Positions 46,801 through 60,943 are shown, counted from the stretch's first letter. The stretch: 64,000 nt of DNA from Telmatactis stephensoni (GCA_029948255.1 JALIZF010001423.1:236501-300500), one strand, 5' to 3'. The notes: generated from the sequence alone by a model not told the origin. Program-made: numbers and translations.

Positions 46801-49800
46801 CATAATAACTTCTATAAAAACATCCAAAATTTTGCCTTAACCATGCCGTAATCGTACAGTGCCATTTTCACAGTCATATGAAATCTACTCTAACTGTCAA
46901 GGGCCTTTTTTATAATAATGTAGATCTATCTAGTATGTAGTTTGTATACTTGTATATGTGTAGCTTCATTTCAGTTTAGTTGTTGAAAAAAAAAGGAGTT
47001 AACATTGTTAAACCAATGACCTCACAGTGAGTATTATCTCAAAATAACCCAGATTTTCTCACTTATTTTGCAAAAGTAGGACAAAGTCTTTGATGGGCTG
47101 GAGTAGAATGAAATATTACTACTCTTGAGTGTTCCCTGCAACATACAGGTGCTCATCAAGTTTTACAGTAGATGGCTAGAATGTAAAAGTATTACCAGCT
47201 TTCGCTTGAAGGCTCAAAATTTGAAGCAATTGTTTTTTAGCAGGCTTCCATTACTAATGAACATGTGGGGAAAACTGTGTGTAATGTAAATCTTCAAGCA
47301 TTAACTTTTAAGATACTAGAAGACTCCATGAAACTGTTTTTCAACACATACCTCTCAGGTTTGACTTGTGCATTGGCTGACCATAAGACTCCTCTTGAGA
47401 CTTGTGGATGGTTAGCATGGTATCTGAAAGATAAACCTTGCATGTTGCTCCCAAATTGTACTTCTATCACCATAACTTGGTAATGGACTCACACATTCGT
47501 GCACATCACTTCTGTGCTTGTTTTCGTGCGTGCGCTATACAAAATTTGACCTGGCTTCCTGTGTTCTGAATATATCAATATGACAAATGTGACGTAGAAG
47601 TATTCAAAGCCTTATATCTCAAAATCTAGCACTGCAATATATCCTATTTTTTTGCTTTTTCGGCATATTTTTATCAAAACTAATAAAAATATATCAAAAA
47701 AGTAAAAAAAATTGTCAATGGGTTTTTGAGAAAACTGTGAAAAATCGAGAAAATGAACATCTGATTTGCTCGCAAGTAAAACTGATTTTCATCTTTCAAA
47801 TGCTTAGCTTTACCTATAAACAAGTGAAGGTATAATACTTTTCTGAACACCCTTAGTTTGTTTACTTGCAAACACTTATTGTATGCTAGACGTCAAACTC
47901 TGAAATCTGTTCTTTCCATTTGAAATGGTGAGATTTCACTCACCATTTCAGTGCTAGTTTTGGAGCATGAAAAGTCAAGCAATCATTGCTCCAAAACTAG
48001 CACTGCGAACCTCCCCCACCCCCCCCACCCCCCATTTTCTTTATTGATTTGATGTTACCAACTCGAAAACAATCTATATGTTGATTTATAGAAAAATTCG
48101 TTGATAAAAACTCACACAAGCCCATTATCTTAAATGTATTTATGAGTATAGAACAGGTCATGCATGTTATTGATAGTAGTTTACCTTTGAAAACAAACCA
48201 ACACTTCTTTTTCTTGACACCAAATGCTTTTTGTCTGTAAAAGAAAGAATACAATCCAATTGTCAGTGCTGTGTATAGACAATCTCAATACAAACATAAA
48301 ACAACAATGATAACATGTTACTACATGGAAGAGTCTGCAGCAGGCAAAATATACTAGCTGAGAAAATAACATGTAGTTAAGACCCAGGCAAACGACCAAC
48401 ATTGTTTTGCTTCATCATCCATTTGATTCTGTTGAACGATGTTGAACACTGGGGTGGCATTCAACAATTCTTCCAACATGCACTTGATTTTGTTGAATGG
48501 CAATGTTGAAACTATTTGCTATCCTCTTTCAACTGTGGTGAAACACTACAGGATGGATTAGAGTGCATGCACATACCCAACAGTGTTGAAAGAGGGTGGC
48601 AAATGGCTATGACTCCATTCACCATTCGCAAGAACGAAAGCATTGTTAAACATTAAATGCTTTTTAACTCAAATTTTAAATCGATTCAACATTGATTCAA
48701 CATGGTTGAAAGGGGTGGCAAACAGTTTCAACATTGATTTTCAACAAAATCAAACGGATGTTGAAGCAAATGTTGAAGCTGTTTGCCTGGGCCTTTACTT
48801 GATTGATATAAAATGTTGTATAAAATATTTTGTGTACAATATTGGTACAATCCATAACAGTTTTTATCATGAATTCCTCTGCTCAGCTGGGAGACTGTTT
48901 TGTTTTGTTGTAATAAGGTGAATCTGTACTGTGATAATAACATTATAATCATGACGGAGAAACATCCATGACTGTATTAAGTGAAGTGTGTTTGAGAGAA
49001 AAGATGCTACAATTTATTAGAGCCTAAACAGATTTGAAGTTGGAGTATGTGTGCGCACCAAGATGCAATGTGATTGGATATCATGATTAAAGCACATGGA
49101 TGTTTGTGTCACAGCAGATTTGGGGGCATCATGATAGGGGTTGTCATGGTAATTAGGTGTTATGCTAGGTGTTGTCATGGCAATGGGGCATCATGATAGG
49201 GGTTGTCATGGCAATGGAGTGTTATGGTAGGGGATGTCATGGCGATGGGGTGTCATGATAGGGGTTGTCACGGCAATGGAGTGTTATGGTAGGGGTTGTC
49301 ATGGCAATAACAACTGGTTACCAGTTAATTATGCAACTTGTCAAGAACACACATATGCAAGTTAATTATAATACTTACTTCATTAAGAAGAGATAATCTT
49401 TTATTTCTGGCACTGCTGTAAGATTCTAGAAGAGATCAAAAAGAGAACTTAACTCAGATAATGAAGGCTACATTGAACAGCATTGGCAATTTACAGCCCA
49501 CATACATTTAAACATTTTCAAACATCACAATCAATTCCAGTGAAAGATTTCAAGTTATGAGGACATGAAAACTCAATTTATCAACTTCTACACTACCACA
49601 AATGTTTATTCTTGTTGCTGTTATAATTGTAGATGTTTTCTATCCAACACAGAGAACACAGAGATTTCCTAACAAAATGACTGTAATTTGCTTGTGTCTA
49701 GCTCCAATTGTATGTACCAATACAATAACAAAGGCAAGCATTCACCTTGGTAAAAATTGAGTCTTAAAATGAGTTGATTATACATTACTTACAGCTTTGA

Positions 49801-52800
49801 CAGGAGTATTGGTAAGCGATGATCCTTCAAGTGATGCCTACAACATAGAAAGGAAAACTTGCATTAGACTTGGAATTACATGGAACTAGACATGACACAA
49901 TACTATTGATCAATTTAATATATTTTTTTGTTTTTTAAATCAAATTGCATGAACAGAAGCCAGTTTAGTTTCATAATAATGATGATGATGATAATAATAG
50001 ATAAATAAAAATAATGTATTTATATAGCACATCAATGGACACTAGTACTGTATTCTCTCACACTCGGTCCTTACTACATTAAATATTCTAAACACCCAAC
50101 TCTCAACTCACCAGTTCGTTTTTGAAAAACATTCTGCTATTCATGGGTACAATTGCCCTATTTTAAAATGGGGACAGAGTCATAGATAACAATAGGAATT
50201 TGAACAAAATTGTGAATTATAAAATATTTCAACAATTTTTATATTTGTATATAATATTTATTATATATATCGCTTGATGTCGTCCTTCTAATTCCATTTA
50301 TTTCACTTGATGTCGTCCTTCTAATTTCCATTTAATATTTATTATATATATATATATATATATATAACCATATTTATTTTTCATATTATTTTATGTTATG
50401 GCAGGTCCACACCAGCCTTTTGGCTGTGTTTATTAACCCGCTTCATTAAAATAATGAAGATTGATTGATTGATTGTGATGTGATGTCATAATCAAATAAG
50501 GCAATATTGCCAAAAGCTTAATTTGAACTCATTCCAAAGTAATGCAATCAACATCATTACAGGTACTTGATTCAATGTTGGTCATTACAGCAGCTAAAAC
50601 ACTCACTTGTAGATCACTTAGAGCAGCATCAATGTCGTCGTCATCCTCTGTAACATTAGCTTGAGGTGTTGCCGACATTATCTTAACCTGGAACTGCATT
50701 AAATATCATTATGTCAGTATAAAATCCTTTTCTTTTAGCCAGGAAAAATCCAGAAAATTATAAAAACATTTATGGAATAACAAGGCATCTGACAAAGTGC
50801 ATAAAAATAGAGCAGACTAATCATAATTGATAGAGTTCACTAAAAAAGCCAGCAGCCAAGGGTTTTGGCAGGCACTGGCTACAATTTTACATCATCAAGT
50901 AATATTGGCAAGTGTTGGTAAATTCAAATTTGGACTGTTCACTTAAAATATCAAGTGGACACTGCAATTAATGACATTGAGTTTATAATAGCATTTAATG
51001 TGGTTGTAGTTAATACCTGTATTGCTGCAAATGTCATCATTTCTTCTTCAGTACATTCAACTTCTTCCATGAGTATGGTCCATTTGGCTTGTTCATACAA
51101 CTGATTGATCCTCACTTCGTCGACCTATACATTTGAATTTATAATTTAATAATCAGGTAGTCAATAAACAAAGATTATTAACAGGAGGACATCTAGCTAA
51201 AGATATTGAAAAACTAGACGCACACGTGCGTTCACTCGTGCCCCTGGAGCCCTTTTTAAGAGAGACTACAATGACCGGCTTCGTTCGTACTCTTCCCCTA
51301 GCCGTTTCACGCATTCTTCACCATTCCGGGAAATAGCTAACCGTAACAAATGACCTTTTTTGAATTGGCTAACTTAAACTAAAAAATATCTTGATTAGTC
51401 AGTTTGTCTGTCAACAGCTATTAGTGCCTTTGTCTTTCTATTATCATGCATAGGTATTAGATATCTCCAACATGCAAAAATATACCAGTTTTATATTCAA
51501 CTTCTTATTTCACTATATATCTCAATTGTTTGCTGTAAAGACTTCTACAACGGCATATTTGACACAATAACAAATCGTGTATTTTTCGTTCATGTTTCGG
51601 ATGTTATATATATGAATAAAAGACGTTACGTGACCAAACGCGAAATACAAGGTCAATGGAATCTAGTTTCATGCCATTCGGATATTAAATTAAAATTCAC
51701 TACAAAAACCTCTCAAGATCTCTTGAATGCTTGAATGAGGAATATAATTGACTTGCTCCTATGTATGTTTGTTTAGCAACATGCAGGATGAGAAATTCGT
51801 AGATTCCCAGCCCATAGGAAATAGTCTTTATCGCGAGCCGCTTCCTTTCAAGTACTCCATTTAGAGTTCGATATTTGGTCAAAGTATTGGAGATGAAGCT
51901 CAAAATAACAGCCCATCCTGAAACTCTTATAAGTATATAGGTATTTCTCGAGTTAAAAGCTCCAAATTACATTGTTCTACTGCAGGAAAAGCCCGTCTCT
52001 GAAAGCTATTTTCTTTGTAGTCGGCCATCTTGCATTCCTAAAGTTCCTGGTTTGCGTTCGCTGCTCAAAGGTGATGAATGAAGGGCATTGTTTTTACGTT
52101 CTTAACCAATCAGAAGTCCCTCAGGACGAACACAGGAAAAAAAAAAAAAAAACATTTGCAGTTTATAACTCGTTCCCGGCCTAAAGGCCTGGGCACGAGT
52201 AAAAAGTTGTTCAAGACAGCCAGGTCAAATAGTGTTTACAGACTGGTGCCCAGTCCTTATATACAACACTGAATTATAAGAAAAATTAATATTGACTGTA
52301 TACAATGGAACCTATATCCAAAAACAATAACAACACAAATAATACAATAATACTGATTTTATAATCTATAGGAATGAAGGTGAAACCATTAATTACATCA
52401 AATATTCAAGGGAGAAGTGGGAAACAAGCACTTCCAGTTATACTTCTAATATTTAGCAAATATATGAGTATAACACACATGAATAAGGTATTCCATTTAC
52501 AATACAACATATCAAGTAAAGACAAGTTGTTAAAGAAAGACCACTTAATTCCTATGAAAGCTACAAGTCTCATCTTTTATTGCAGTGAAAGGGAGCATCA
52601 AGGGTTAGCATATTGTAAGTAGTTTCCTCAATGGTGATTTATGGATGACTATTTACTTGTCAAATACACATGCAATATTTAATAATGACAGGATATACAT
52701 ACCTTAGGGTTTAAATCGAAGAATGTGAAATACTTGTACTTCAGCAATAGAGTGTCAAATTCACGTACCTCCTGTAGAACATACAAACTTGTCAATTTAT

Positions 52801-54979
52801 AAAGTAAATATAATGGTGATAACCTGTAAATACTGACTAAAATGCTGCTAGGGCCTATATCTTTAGCGATATGTCGTTAAAACAGAGATACTGCATGTCT
52901 GGATAGGTTTTCAAAGACCTTTCAAGAAACTGTGTGATTGAAAAACTAAGCCATTATACTCTTAACATACTGGCATTGTTCTTATAGGTTTTAAGAGAGA
53001 AATGACAAGATTAGTGAAGGAAGCATGTCAAACCTGTTCCATTAGTGATTTGGATGAGTCAAGCCACCTAAAACAAAAGAACACTTGATCATTTCTAGTC
53101 AAAAGAACACTTGATCATGTCTAGTTCGAATGCCAATATACAATTAATAACATTGAGAGTATTGGAAAAATGTATCATTGCTAATATGAACTAATGAGTG
53201 ATGGGGGTAACAACTAAAACACCAATACCATGGGATGTGGATATATAAAACATTCACATTATCAGACTAATGTGCAGTGATTTAAAAATATATATTTTAA
53301 AACTGCAGATTCTAGCCACATGTATTAAAAGGAGCTATTGCAACATAGTATCAAGCTATAATAGTATTAAGCTTTTTTCACGTTGACCTTACAGGAAAGC
53401 CTTTACATATTTCTAATATGCTAATTACTAGGAATTGTAAAACCTCAAATACAATAGGTCAAATGGACACAAAAACAAACATCAAAATTTTGAACAACTC
53501 CCCAGGAAATAAAGAGGACTGTGATAAAACACTAGACATGGTTAGTTATGGTAACAAAGATACTACAGGGAGTGATCAACTCTGTTAGTGACTTACACCT
53601 TTGATATTGACATAGTCTGAGTGATACCTAAAATCTTGATAGAATGTGTACACAGGGCTATGCACACTATCTAAAGGCAATTCTAAAACCTCAATACTTT
53701 AATACCTCTCCAACAATCAAATATTATCATTTATCAAGACGTATTTGTTGACAAGAACAAAAAGTCTATTTCACAAATGAACAAATTGTTTGCATAACAA
53801 TGAAACTGGCGCCAACTGACTCACCCTGAGTTCATTTGAGCCTTGTCCTGTAGAGTTTTTGGCGTGTACAACATGTTTACAGCTTCTGCCGATGGTGCCA
53901 AAGGGCTAGAGGATAGCTGAGTATTTTCTATGGTATTAAAGGGTCCTTCTGGACCAAAATTTTGGTACCCAGGCGAGCTTGGTACAGGAGAAGCAGAGCC
54001 GGGTGATAAACTACCATTTGATGTATAACCATGCCGTGGCATAGAGCCGTAGTTAGGAGAAAGATTATCTCCACTACCTCGATGTTTATCGTCACTATTT
54101 TGGGATAGATTGTCGTCTGAGCTCAAAGACGAGCCAGACAGCCGTTTCTTGGTCTTTCCACGCACGCTTCTCTTGCCTTCTTTACGCATTCTAGAATTGG
54201 GCTTTACTAACGATAATTCTTCAGGATGTCTGATACCCAACTCGCTGCAAAGTTCCTGAACTGCTCCAAAAACCTTGGACGAAAAATTCATGGAAACCTC
54301 GACATATTGCAGATCAGGGAGTTGAACTCGTACTTTCTTGTGTATGGGAGTGAAATGTAGCTTGGCATCGCCTTGTACTCCACATGTATCTAGTGTAAGA
54401 CGGGGTTTTAGGAGCCACATGCGTTTTTGTGGCCACCATAGTCCATGGTCTGACCAGTCTGCCGATATATCTGCAATGACCATAACATGGTTTTAGTGAT
54501 ATATATGTATACGGTCTCTTTTTCAAAGAAAGGAGAGTAAAATTAACCGGGTCGTAGATTAGTGATCTTTGTTCATATACGCTGTAATTTGATCGTCTCA
54601 TTACTTGAACAGTTGTTTGTGTGTGTGTCGAACCAACTGTTTTGCTCGTTGCTCTTTTGCTGACTTTCTAAGCACACATAACGATAAAGCAAACACTACA
54701 AACCCACAAATTCCTTTATCTTAGTAACAGGTAGCTCCAAGACGTTTTATTGGAAAACATGAAGGCCATTTGAAGCATTGACTACCACACCCGCACGAAC
54801 AATCTAACAGACTCAACAACATATGAGTTAACATCAAACTTACCGAGCCCTTCGACTAAATCAAGCATTAGTTTCCCAACAAACGTCTCTCCATTGACTT
54901 CTACAGGTTTTTCAGTGCTTAAACTAGTGATATACACCGACAGATTCCAGAACGGTTTCTTTCCAGTGTTTAAAGCCAT
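43844..54979 (-). CDS. FERMT: Kindlin (fermitin family) integrin co-activator, complete
   Basis: Fifteen exons on the minus strand: 54979-54844, 54470-53825, 53067-53034, 52771-52703, 51124-51017, 50687-50607, 49837-49793, 49425-49379, 48234-48185, 47423-47352, 46351-46254, 46006-45851, 44892-44830, 44595-44440, 44131-43844. They join to 682 codons plus stop, close to human kindlin-2 (680), with GT-AG introns throughout. Order: F0 (from [10 protein letters not shown]), F1 with a long Ser-rich loop ([15 protein letters not shown]), F2 interrupted by a PH domain (about 380-500, with [12 protein letters not shown]), then F3. Kindlins bind integrin beta tails, ILK, paxillin and phosphoinositides at adhesions. 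[41 protein letters not shown] and [12 protein letters not shown] are near-identical to vertebrate kindlins. The ILK-binding helix AALSDL is kept. At the integrin-binding QW pair the sequence is SW (S618-W619). An in-frame ATG six codons upstream (54997) is an alternative start. Confidence 0.96.
44225..44412 (-). repeat. tRNA-derived SINE
   Basis: Read on the minus strand: a partial A box (GTGAGAGCACCGG), a perfect B-box hairpin (CCCGGGTTCGATTCCCGG, near 44378-44361), then a GGTTTTCCTCCCTGC body. It lies in the kindlin intron between the exons ending at 44440 and starting at 44131. Confidence 0.75.
44902..45765. repeat. 55-bp minisatellite, 11 copies, split by a MITE
   Basis: Unit of the type TTATATACACATCAGTGGTA, then ACACTCAAGGGTTAGC and TATAGCATGGCTGGTGTAG. 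Five copies lie before and six after the inserted element at 45186-45428. On the transcribed (minus) strand the array ends about 10 bases before the acceptor of exon 44892-44830. Confidence 0.95.
45186..45428. mobile_element. MITE inserted within the minisatellite
   Basis: CCTATTTCAAAATAGGTTGT at the left pairs with ACAACCTTTTTTGAAATAGG at the right. The arms of about 85 bases (CACCGCTAAGAGCGATAGGC and on) are nearly perfect. The flanking TATACAC comes from the satellite unit, so a target duplication cannot be delimited. Confidence 0.88.
48008..48033. repeat. C-rich tract
   Basis: CCCCCACCCCCCCCACCCCCC in a kindlin intron; length uncertain. Confidence 0.9.
48380..48794. mobile_element. TTA-flanked MITE with GTTGAA-rich interior
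   Basis: AGACCCAGGCAAAC is inverted as GTTTGCCTGGGCCT, with TTA on both flanks (48377-48379, 48795-48797), like the other Harbinger-type MITEs here. The interior repeats GTTGAA/TTCAAC motifs in both orientations. Confidence 0.8.
49120..49310. repeat. Minisatellite of about 34 bp, 5-6 copies
   Basis: Units of the type GGGGTGTCATGATAGGGG, then TTGTCATGGCAAT, in a kindlin intron. Confidence 0.9.
49975..50112 (-). repeat. Second copy of the 29368-29518 repeat
   Basis: On the minus strand it starts GTGAGTTGAGAGTTGGGTG, continues TTTAGAATATTTAATGTAG, and ends with TATATAAATACATTA and an ATT-rich tail. Confidence 0.75.
50270..50476 (+). repeat. Simple repeats and LINE-like 3' tail
   Basis: Contains two copies of CTTGATGTCGTCCTTCTAAT, a TA repeat at about 50342-50366, and a segment ending AATGAAGATTGATTGATTGATTG (50450-50476) that looks like the 3' tail of a truncated LINE. 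Confidence 0.6.
51211..52204 (+). repeat. 1-kb dispersed repeat, copy 2
   Basis: Collinear with 25968-26989, including CACTCGTG near the start, the AAAGACTTCTACAACG region and the terminal GGCCTAAAGGCCTGGGC. It lies in the kindlin intron between exons 52771-52703 and 51124-51017, opposite to the direction of transcription. Confidence 0.8.
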
Positions 54980-54997
54980 ACTGTTGTTGTTTGTCAA

Positions 54998-57900
54998 AGG
55001 CTTACAAAAAGCACAATCCAGTTACTGCGATATCTCTACAACTTTCTCTTTGAAGACAAACCTTTGTTAACTGTCGAAATACTTCCGGTAAACTAGAATT
55101 CTTCTAGGTTGCTCGTAGTTCCATAGCTAATTGTGCAATAATGTGAAGCCACCAACACAAAGCTGCCAGACATATAAATCAGTTCGTGACCCACGATGGG
55201 AAACATTTCCGCCACGCTTCGTTAATCACGAGCTCAACACGAGCCACATCCGAACATTTCCCGACAATAAGGACAAAATCTGTATTCATTAATATAAACT
55301 TGATAACGATATTCACACTAAACCGATCTTAAAGATAACGAAAGGTGATGTTTAAGGAGGTTCAAATTGTTTCAAAGGTTATAGTTTCACACATTCGGAT
55401 ATCGTTCGAGTACCTTCGGCATGTAATTGATATTTCCATATAAGGAGTGATATAAATAAGTTTGATGCTAATTACTAAGTTGACTCGCGCGTTGTAAACC
55501 GCTGGATTACTTTTTAAAAGAGAAATAAAATAGATGAAAATACTGTAGATTAAAAATATTGAAAGAAAAACAGATATTTTTAAAAATAAAACATTAATTG
55601 TTATCATCACGAGTGGATTCAGCAAGCAAAATCAATTTAATTGTGTGGGATTATTTCACGATAAGAGCTAAGGTTCTCCTAATCCGGAAATCCGCATGGC
55701 CGTTCATCACAAAACACGCATATCCTTTGCCTTGTTTTTTATTTAGAATTCAATTTAATCCGCCTTCAGCGATTTATTTCTTTATTTCTTCCAAAAATAC
55801 CTCGTGACAATTTCTTGTTTGGGTGGCCAAACCCTTGGGCTCGTTTCCACCCTCCAAAGGAACCTACCCATTACGTCATCAATCATTTTCGCATATTTTG
55901 TAATTAACACCCAAATTGTAACGACAAGTTATGAATCATTTGTGTGAACAGAGGTTGTTCAATCTCACCACAGGAAATGAAGAAAAGACTCCTGCTTGCA
56001 AGTTAATCAAGTTAGGTGTGTCTGTGTGGATATGCACGTGTTATGCTACACTTCTCCAGTTTTAATTAGTTTTTGGTTTACCGCGTTAGTTTTAATAATT
56101 TGGTGGTTTATAGTCTACAGTTAGCTGTCATTTTGCTAACAAGAGTAATTTCAGTTTATCTAGCTAGAATATCAAAGTGTAGCATATCAGTATGGAAATC
56201 CCCTTGAAGAACAATAGATAGCTTTTAACAAGATGTTTAGCTCACAGTTAATAACTCTGTTTAGCTCAGATCGCATAAATGGAAATATCGTCGTTCTGGA
56301 GAAATTTGTTATTGTAATACGTAGAACAACCCTATTCAATAACGATAAGAATAACACCAATGCAAGGAATAGGAAATCCCTGATACAAAAACTAAATCCT
56401 AGACACTAAATCATCATTCATTTGGCCTCCGTTTTCCATGATTGGCAATGTTGTCACAAGCAACCAAGCATGTTGGAAAAGGCGCCGTCCAATCTGATTG
56501 TGTTTACCAAAACATCCGTCCTTGCGCGCGGTTGAGGCCTGTCTGACTGGACATTAACACAGACAGAGTTACTCAAATAGATAGTTATTTCTTTTAGACC
56601 TAGAACTAGACGTGTGTATACAAACTAGTCCTTAAAACATAATAAAACAAAGACTACAGCGAAGGAACCGTCTCGTCTTAGAGTTAACGGTTCATCGCCA
56701 ACTCTTGCATTGAACCTACATGTTTGGACCTAGCATGCAGTCCCTCGTAACACACGCTTGATGATATCATCTTGTTTGTATTGAATTTTCGCTCTTGCTT
56801 GTGATACCGCGGAAATGCATAATTGGTTAATTGATAAATAGACTGATTGATTAATTGATAAATGGATTGATTGATGCAATGATTTTTGATTGACTATATT
56901 TATTACATTCGATCATTGCAATATTGGGTTCTTTTTCTGAGTCAATCAAAAGATATTTTTCTACAGATGTTGAAGCTACCACAATCCACAGATTAAAAAT
57001 AATTTGGCCTTCTGTTGGTAAGCAGCTGTAACTAGACCAAGAAACGGCGCCTACATGTATCAGTTTTTCGTACTCCGGAAAAAAACGGAAACCTTGGGAG
57101 ATTGAATGGCATGAAATTCGACAAACTGCACGAAAAGACTAGCAATAAAACAATTAAAGTGTACAGGAAAGAACAAGAACACAAAGCGGAACAGAAAAGG
57201 TAACTGTCAACTGCGGGGGAGGTTCAGCCTTATCGCACACCATTACCAAACTCAACCTCGCCCTCGAAAAAAAATTTAACCGCCCACCTAGCCAGCACTG
57301 AAGCCGTGATAGTGACCATGTCCCGTATTATCGAAGCCGAATTGGCCGAAAAACGAAACGTAAGATATCAAAATCGAGACTGACATTACATTACTTCACC
57401 CAGCAGTCCCTGCTGTCAGCCGGGTCATGGATGTAGTTTATTCAGGTTATAATTAAGAACTAATTGGACCACCGGATAGATAAAGGAGAATTATTAGTTT
57501 ACAGCTAATAAACAACACTACAATTTGTTCAGGAGCTTGAACTCAGCTTAATGCGTCAGGTGGCTTTAAGTGTAGCTAGGCTACATGGATATAAGCACTT
57601 GTTTTTCCTGAAAACATACACAAGCCCAGCACACATTTCGATTAAAACCAACTATGCTGTTATGTGTGTAACAAATGTTAGACGTCGTCAAAAAGTATAA
57701 AACAAACTAGAATAGTGTCTTTTTGCACGAGCCATTTTTTTATGAAGTCTTCCGCTATGATAATTTTGTTTGCTCGTGAAGAAAGGCTTTTATATAATCG
57801 ACATGGCGTATGGACCTGTATCAGGGAATATGAGGTCGCGACAAAGCCGGGAGAAAGGACTGGGAAAGTTGCCACTGCTTGTGGAAACCGGCATGCTCGT

Positions 57901-59040
57901 AGTAAACTTAGCCGCCTGATCGATTACACGAAGCTGCAGTGGTTGAGCGGGCTGGCTTAGTTTGACTCCCAGCCTTCTATTTAATAGCCAGGGCTGTTTG
58001 CAGCAATCAACTGTTCATATGCGTTCTAAGCAAATTAAAGCCGAATTCCTTTTATCGCTTGCTAAACCAGGCTTGCCTGCTTGTTTCCCATTAGTTTTAT
58101 TTCATAGGCAAACAAGGATCTCGGTATACAAGGAAGCCCACTTCATGTAATCAGGCCCTTACTAGTAGCTGGGAGCAGAGAATGGCAAGGGTTGGAAACA
58201 AATTGTAATACGCAGTGCTGTAGGGGAAGTGACTACAACAATCGCATCGAGTTGCTGCATCAGTGACGTCAGCAAGTGCTTAGTAGTGATGTCAGTTAAG
58301 CGAGTTCGTTCTGGCAACCTTCGTTTCAACGTCATTATCAGTTTGAATAGAACGCATAAGAGAAGTAGGTAGACATGACATAACAATCGCAATGTATTAG
58401 TAAATGTTCTCTGCTGATGACGTCAACTCGAGGGTTACTAGTTCGTCAGTAGTGCCAACTGTTATGTTGTTCTCGAGGTTGGACGATGATTGTTTGCTGA
58501 AAACCAGGAGACTAATTGGACTTTATCCTATCAGGGGTTTTGGTTTCTTATTAGTGGTATTTTTGAACGAATCAGTGGAATTGAAAGTGTTACGAGCCGG
58601 ATGAAATTGTCAACCAGGAAATGTTTTTAGTTAATTTATAGTTCACGAGAAGCTAAACTGACATTTAGAAACGTTTGTAATTAATCTTTGAGTTTTCAAT
58701 GACATTTGAATGGAACTACCAACTCGTCAATTTGTCTTTGAGCTGAGAGATAACCATACAGGTACCTTAAAGTAGACTTTCTGTCTCTTGCTTGACATAA
58801 GGTTAGTTGTCTGTTCACATGAATGTTACAAGGTTAGCATTAATGGATAGTCCCAGTAGTATGTTAATGGCAGTACGATCCGTATAGTGGGCTAGTGGGC
58901 ACATGAATTCTAGGAATTAGTCCGCGCAAGCACATTTGTCCGCAACCCAGCCAGACCACCCCTCCCCCTTTGAGTTCATAACGAATAGTGGGTAACCCAC
59001 CACCCCTCCCCTTTAGTTTATTATAATAAGTGCACAAGCA
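54998..59040. other. Intergenic region upstream of kindlin
   Basis: It should hold the kindlin promoter and 5' UTR, but I see no decisive motif. A degenerate ATTGAT repeat lies at about 56820-56890 and pyrimidine-rich CCACCCCTCCCC stretches at about 58950-59020. No protein recognised in any frame. Confidence 0.4.
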
Positions 59041-59049
59041 CTAGAATTA

Positions 59050-59389
59050 AGGCGCTGTTACACTGTGCAATTTTCTCAGCAACTTGTTTCGCAACGGCGT
59101 TGCGAAACAAGTTGCTGGAGGATTGCACAGTGTAACAGGAGTTGTCTTGCAATATTTTTGTTGCGCGTAGCGTTGCATGAAGTAGAACTCAGGTCTACTT
59201 TTCGCAACGCATTGCAGCAACTTGCAATGTCATTGCACAGTGTATCACCCCTCCAACAACTTTCCTCGCAATTTTTGAGGCACGTTTTCTACTAGCGCAT
59301 GCGCAATTTCTCATTTCGCTCAGAGGAGCTCTGGGTACGATTACAATATTACAAGTTGCTGGGGAAAATTGCACAGTATAACAGCGCCT
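59050..59389. mobile_element. TTA-flanked MITE (PIF/Harbinger-like)
   Basis: AGGCGCTGTTACACTGTGCA is inverted as TGCACAGTATAACAGCGCCT, with TTA on both flanks (59047-59049, 59390-59392). The interior is full of GCAACTTG/CAAGTTGC inverted pairs. The same terminus occurs at 66-87. Confidence 0.88.
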
Positions 59390-60943
59390 TTACTCCGCAA
59401 GCACTTCAATCAGTATACAACCATGACCAATCGTTGCGAATGAATTTGTGTGGACCTTTCTGACATCTTGCAAGTTGAAATATTGCTCTTATTGTAAAAA
59501 CAATTTAGTACGGAAAACACTGTCAGTAATGCAAAATGTACATAGTGATGGGTGCCCATTATTAAACAAGTAAGTCTGTTTGAATGAGCGCTGTCTTGTG
59601 AGCAAAGAGATAATTCATTCCATTTCTTATTGTTCTTTCATAAAAACACTTTGGATGCGCGCTGTGTTCTTAATTAATTAAATGCATGTACAATTATTCC
59701 GTCATCAAAATGCTTTGAATGCGCCTATGTTGAGAGATAGGAGGAATTAATTCAATTTACAATTAGGTTTTTGATCAAAAAAGCTTTTCTTGTGAAGAGA
59801 TAATATATTCAATATACAGTTATTTCGTCATAAAAACACTTTCAATGCGCGCTGTTTTGAGCAAAGAGTTAATTGATTCAATTTACAATTATTCCGTCAA
59901 CAAAACACTTCAAATGCGCGCTGTGCTGTGAGCGAACAGAAAATTAATTCAATTAAATTTACAATTATTTATTGATCTAAACAGCTTTGCTTGTGAAGAG
60001 GTAATACTGTATATTCAATTTCCAATTATTCAGTCATCAAAATACTTTGAATGCGCGCTGTGTTGAGATCGAAAAGATAGCTAATGCAATTTGCAATTAT
60101 TCCCTCATCAAAACAACTTTCGATGCGCACTGTGTTGAGAGCAAAGGCATAATTAATTCAATTTACAATTATTTCGTCATCAAAACACTTTGAATGCGCA
60201 CTGTCTTGTGAGCGAACAGAAAATTTATTCAAATTACAATTATTTTGTCATCAAAATAATTTGTATGCGCGCTGTGTTGTGAGCGAAGAGATAATTAATT
60301 CAATTTCCAATTATTCAGTCATCAAATCACTTTGAATGTTCGCTGTGTTTTGAGCTAACTGCAGATAATTAATTCAAGTTCCAATTATTCCGGCATCAAA
60401 ACACTTTGAATGCGCGCTGTGTTTTGAGCTAAGGAAAATTAATTGAATTTACAATTATTCCGTCATCACAATACTTTGAAGGTGGGCTGTGTTGTGAGCC
60501 AATTGATAATTTATTCTAATTACAATTGTTTCAACATCAAAACACTTTGAATGCGCGCTGTGTTGTGAGCGAAGAGATAATTAATTGAATTCACAATTAT
60601 TCCGTCATCAAAACACTTTGAATGCGCGCTGTGTTTTGAGCGTTAAGAGATAATTTATTCAATTCACAATTATTTTGTCATCAAAACACTTTGAATGCGC
60701 GCTGTGTTGTGAGCGAAAAGAATATTGATTCAATTTACAATTATTGCTTCATCAAAACACTTTGATTGCACGCTTTGTGGTTAGCGAAGAGATAATTTGT
60801 TCAAACTACTACTATTTCGTCATCCAAATTCTTTGAATGCGCGCTGTGTTTTGATCGAAGGGATAACTAATTGAATTTACAATCATTGTGTCATCAAAAT
60901 ACTTTAAACGCGCGCTGTTGTGAGCGAAGAGATAATTCATTCA

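Noticed and set aside
57715..57960. 82-codon open frame upstream of kindlin
   Set aside because: No motif, no splice partner and no similarity I can recognise; likely chance.
58162..58392. Hydrophobic minus-strand open frame resembling a signal peptide protein
   Set aside because: Short, isolated and without further exons; length is within chance expectation.
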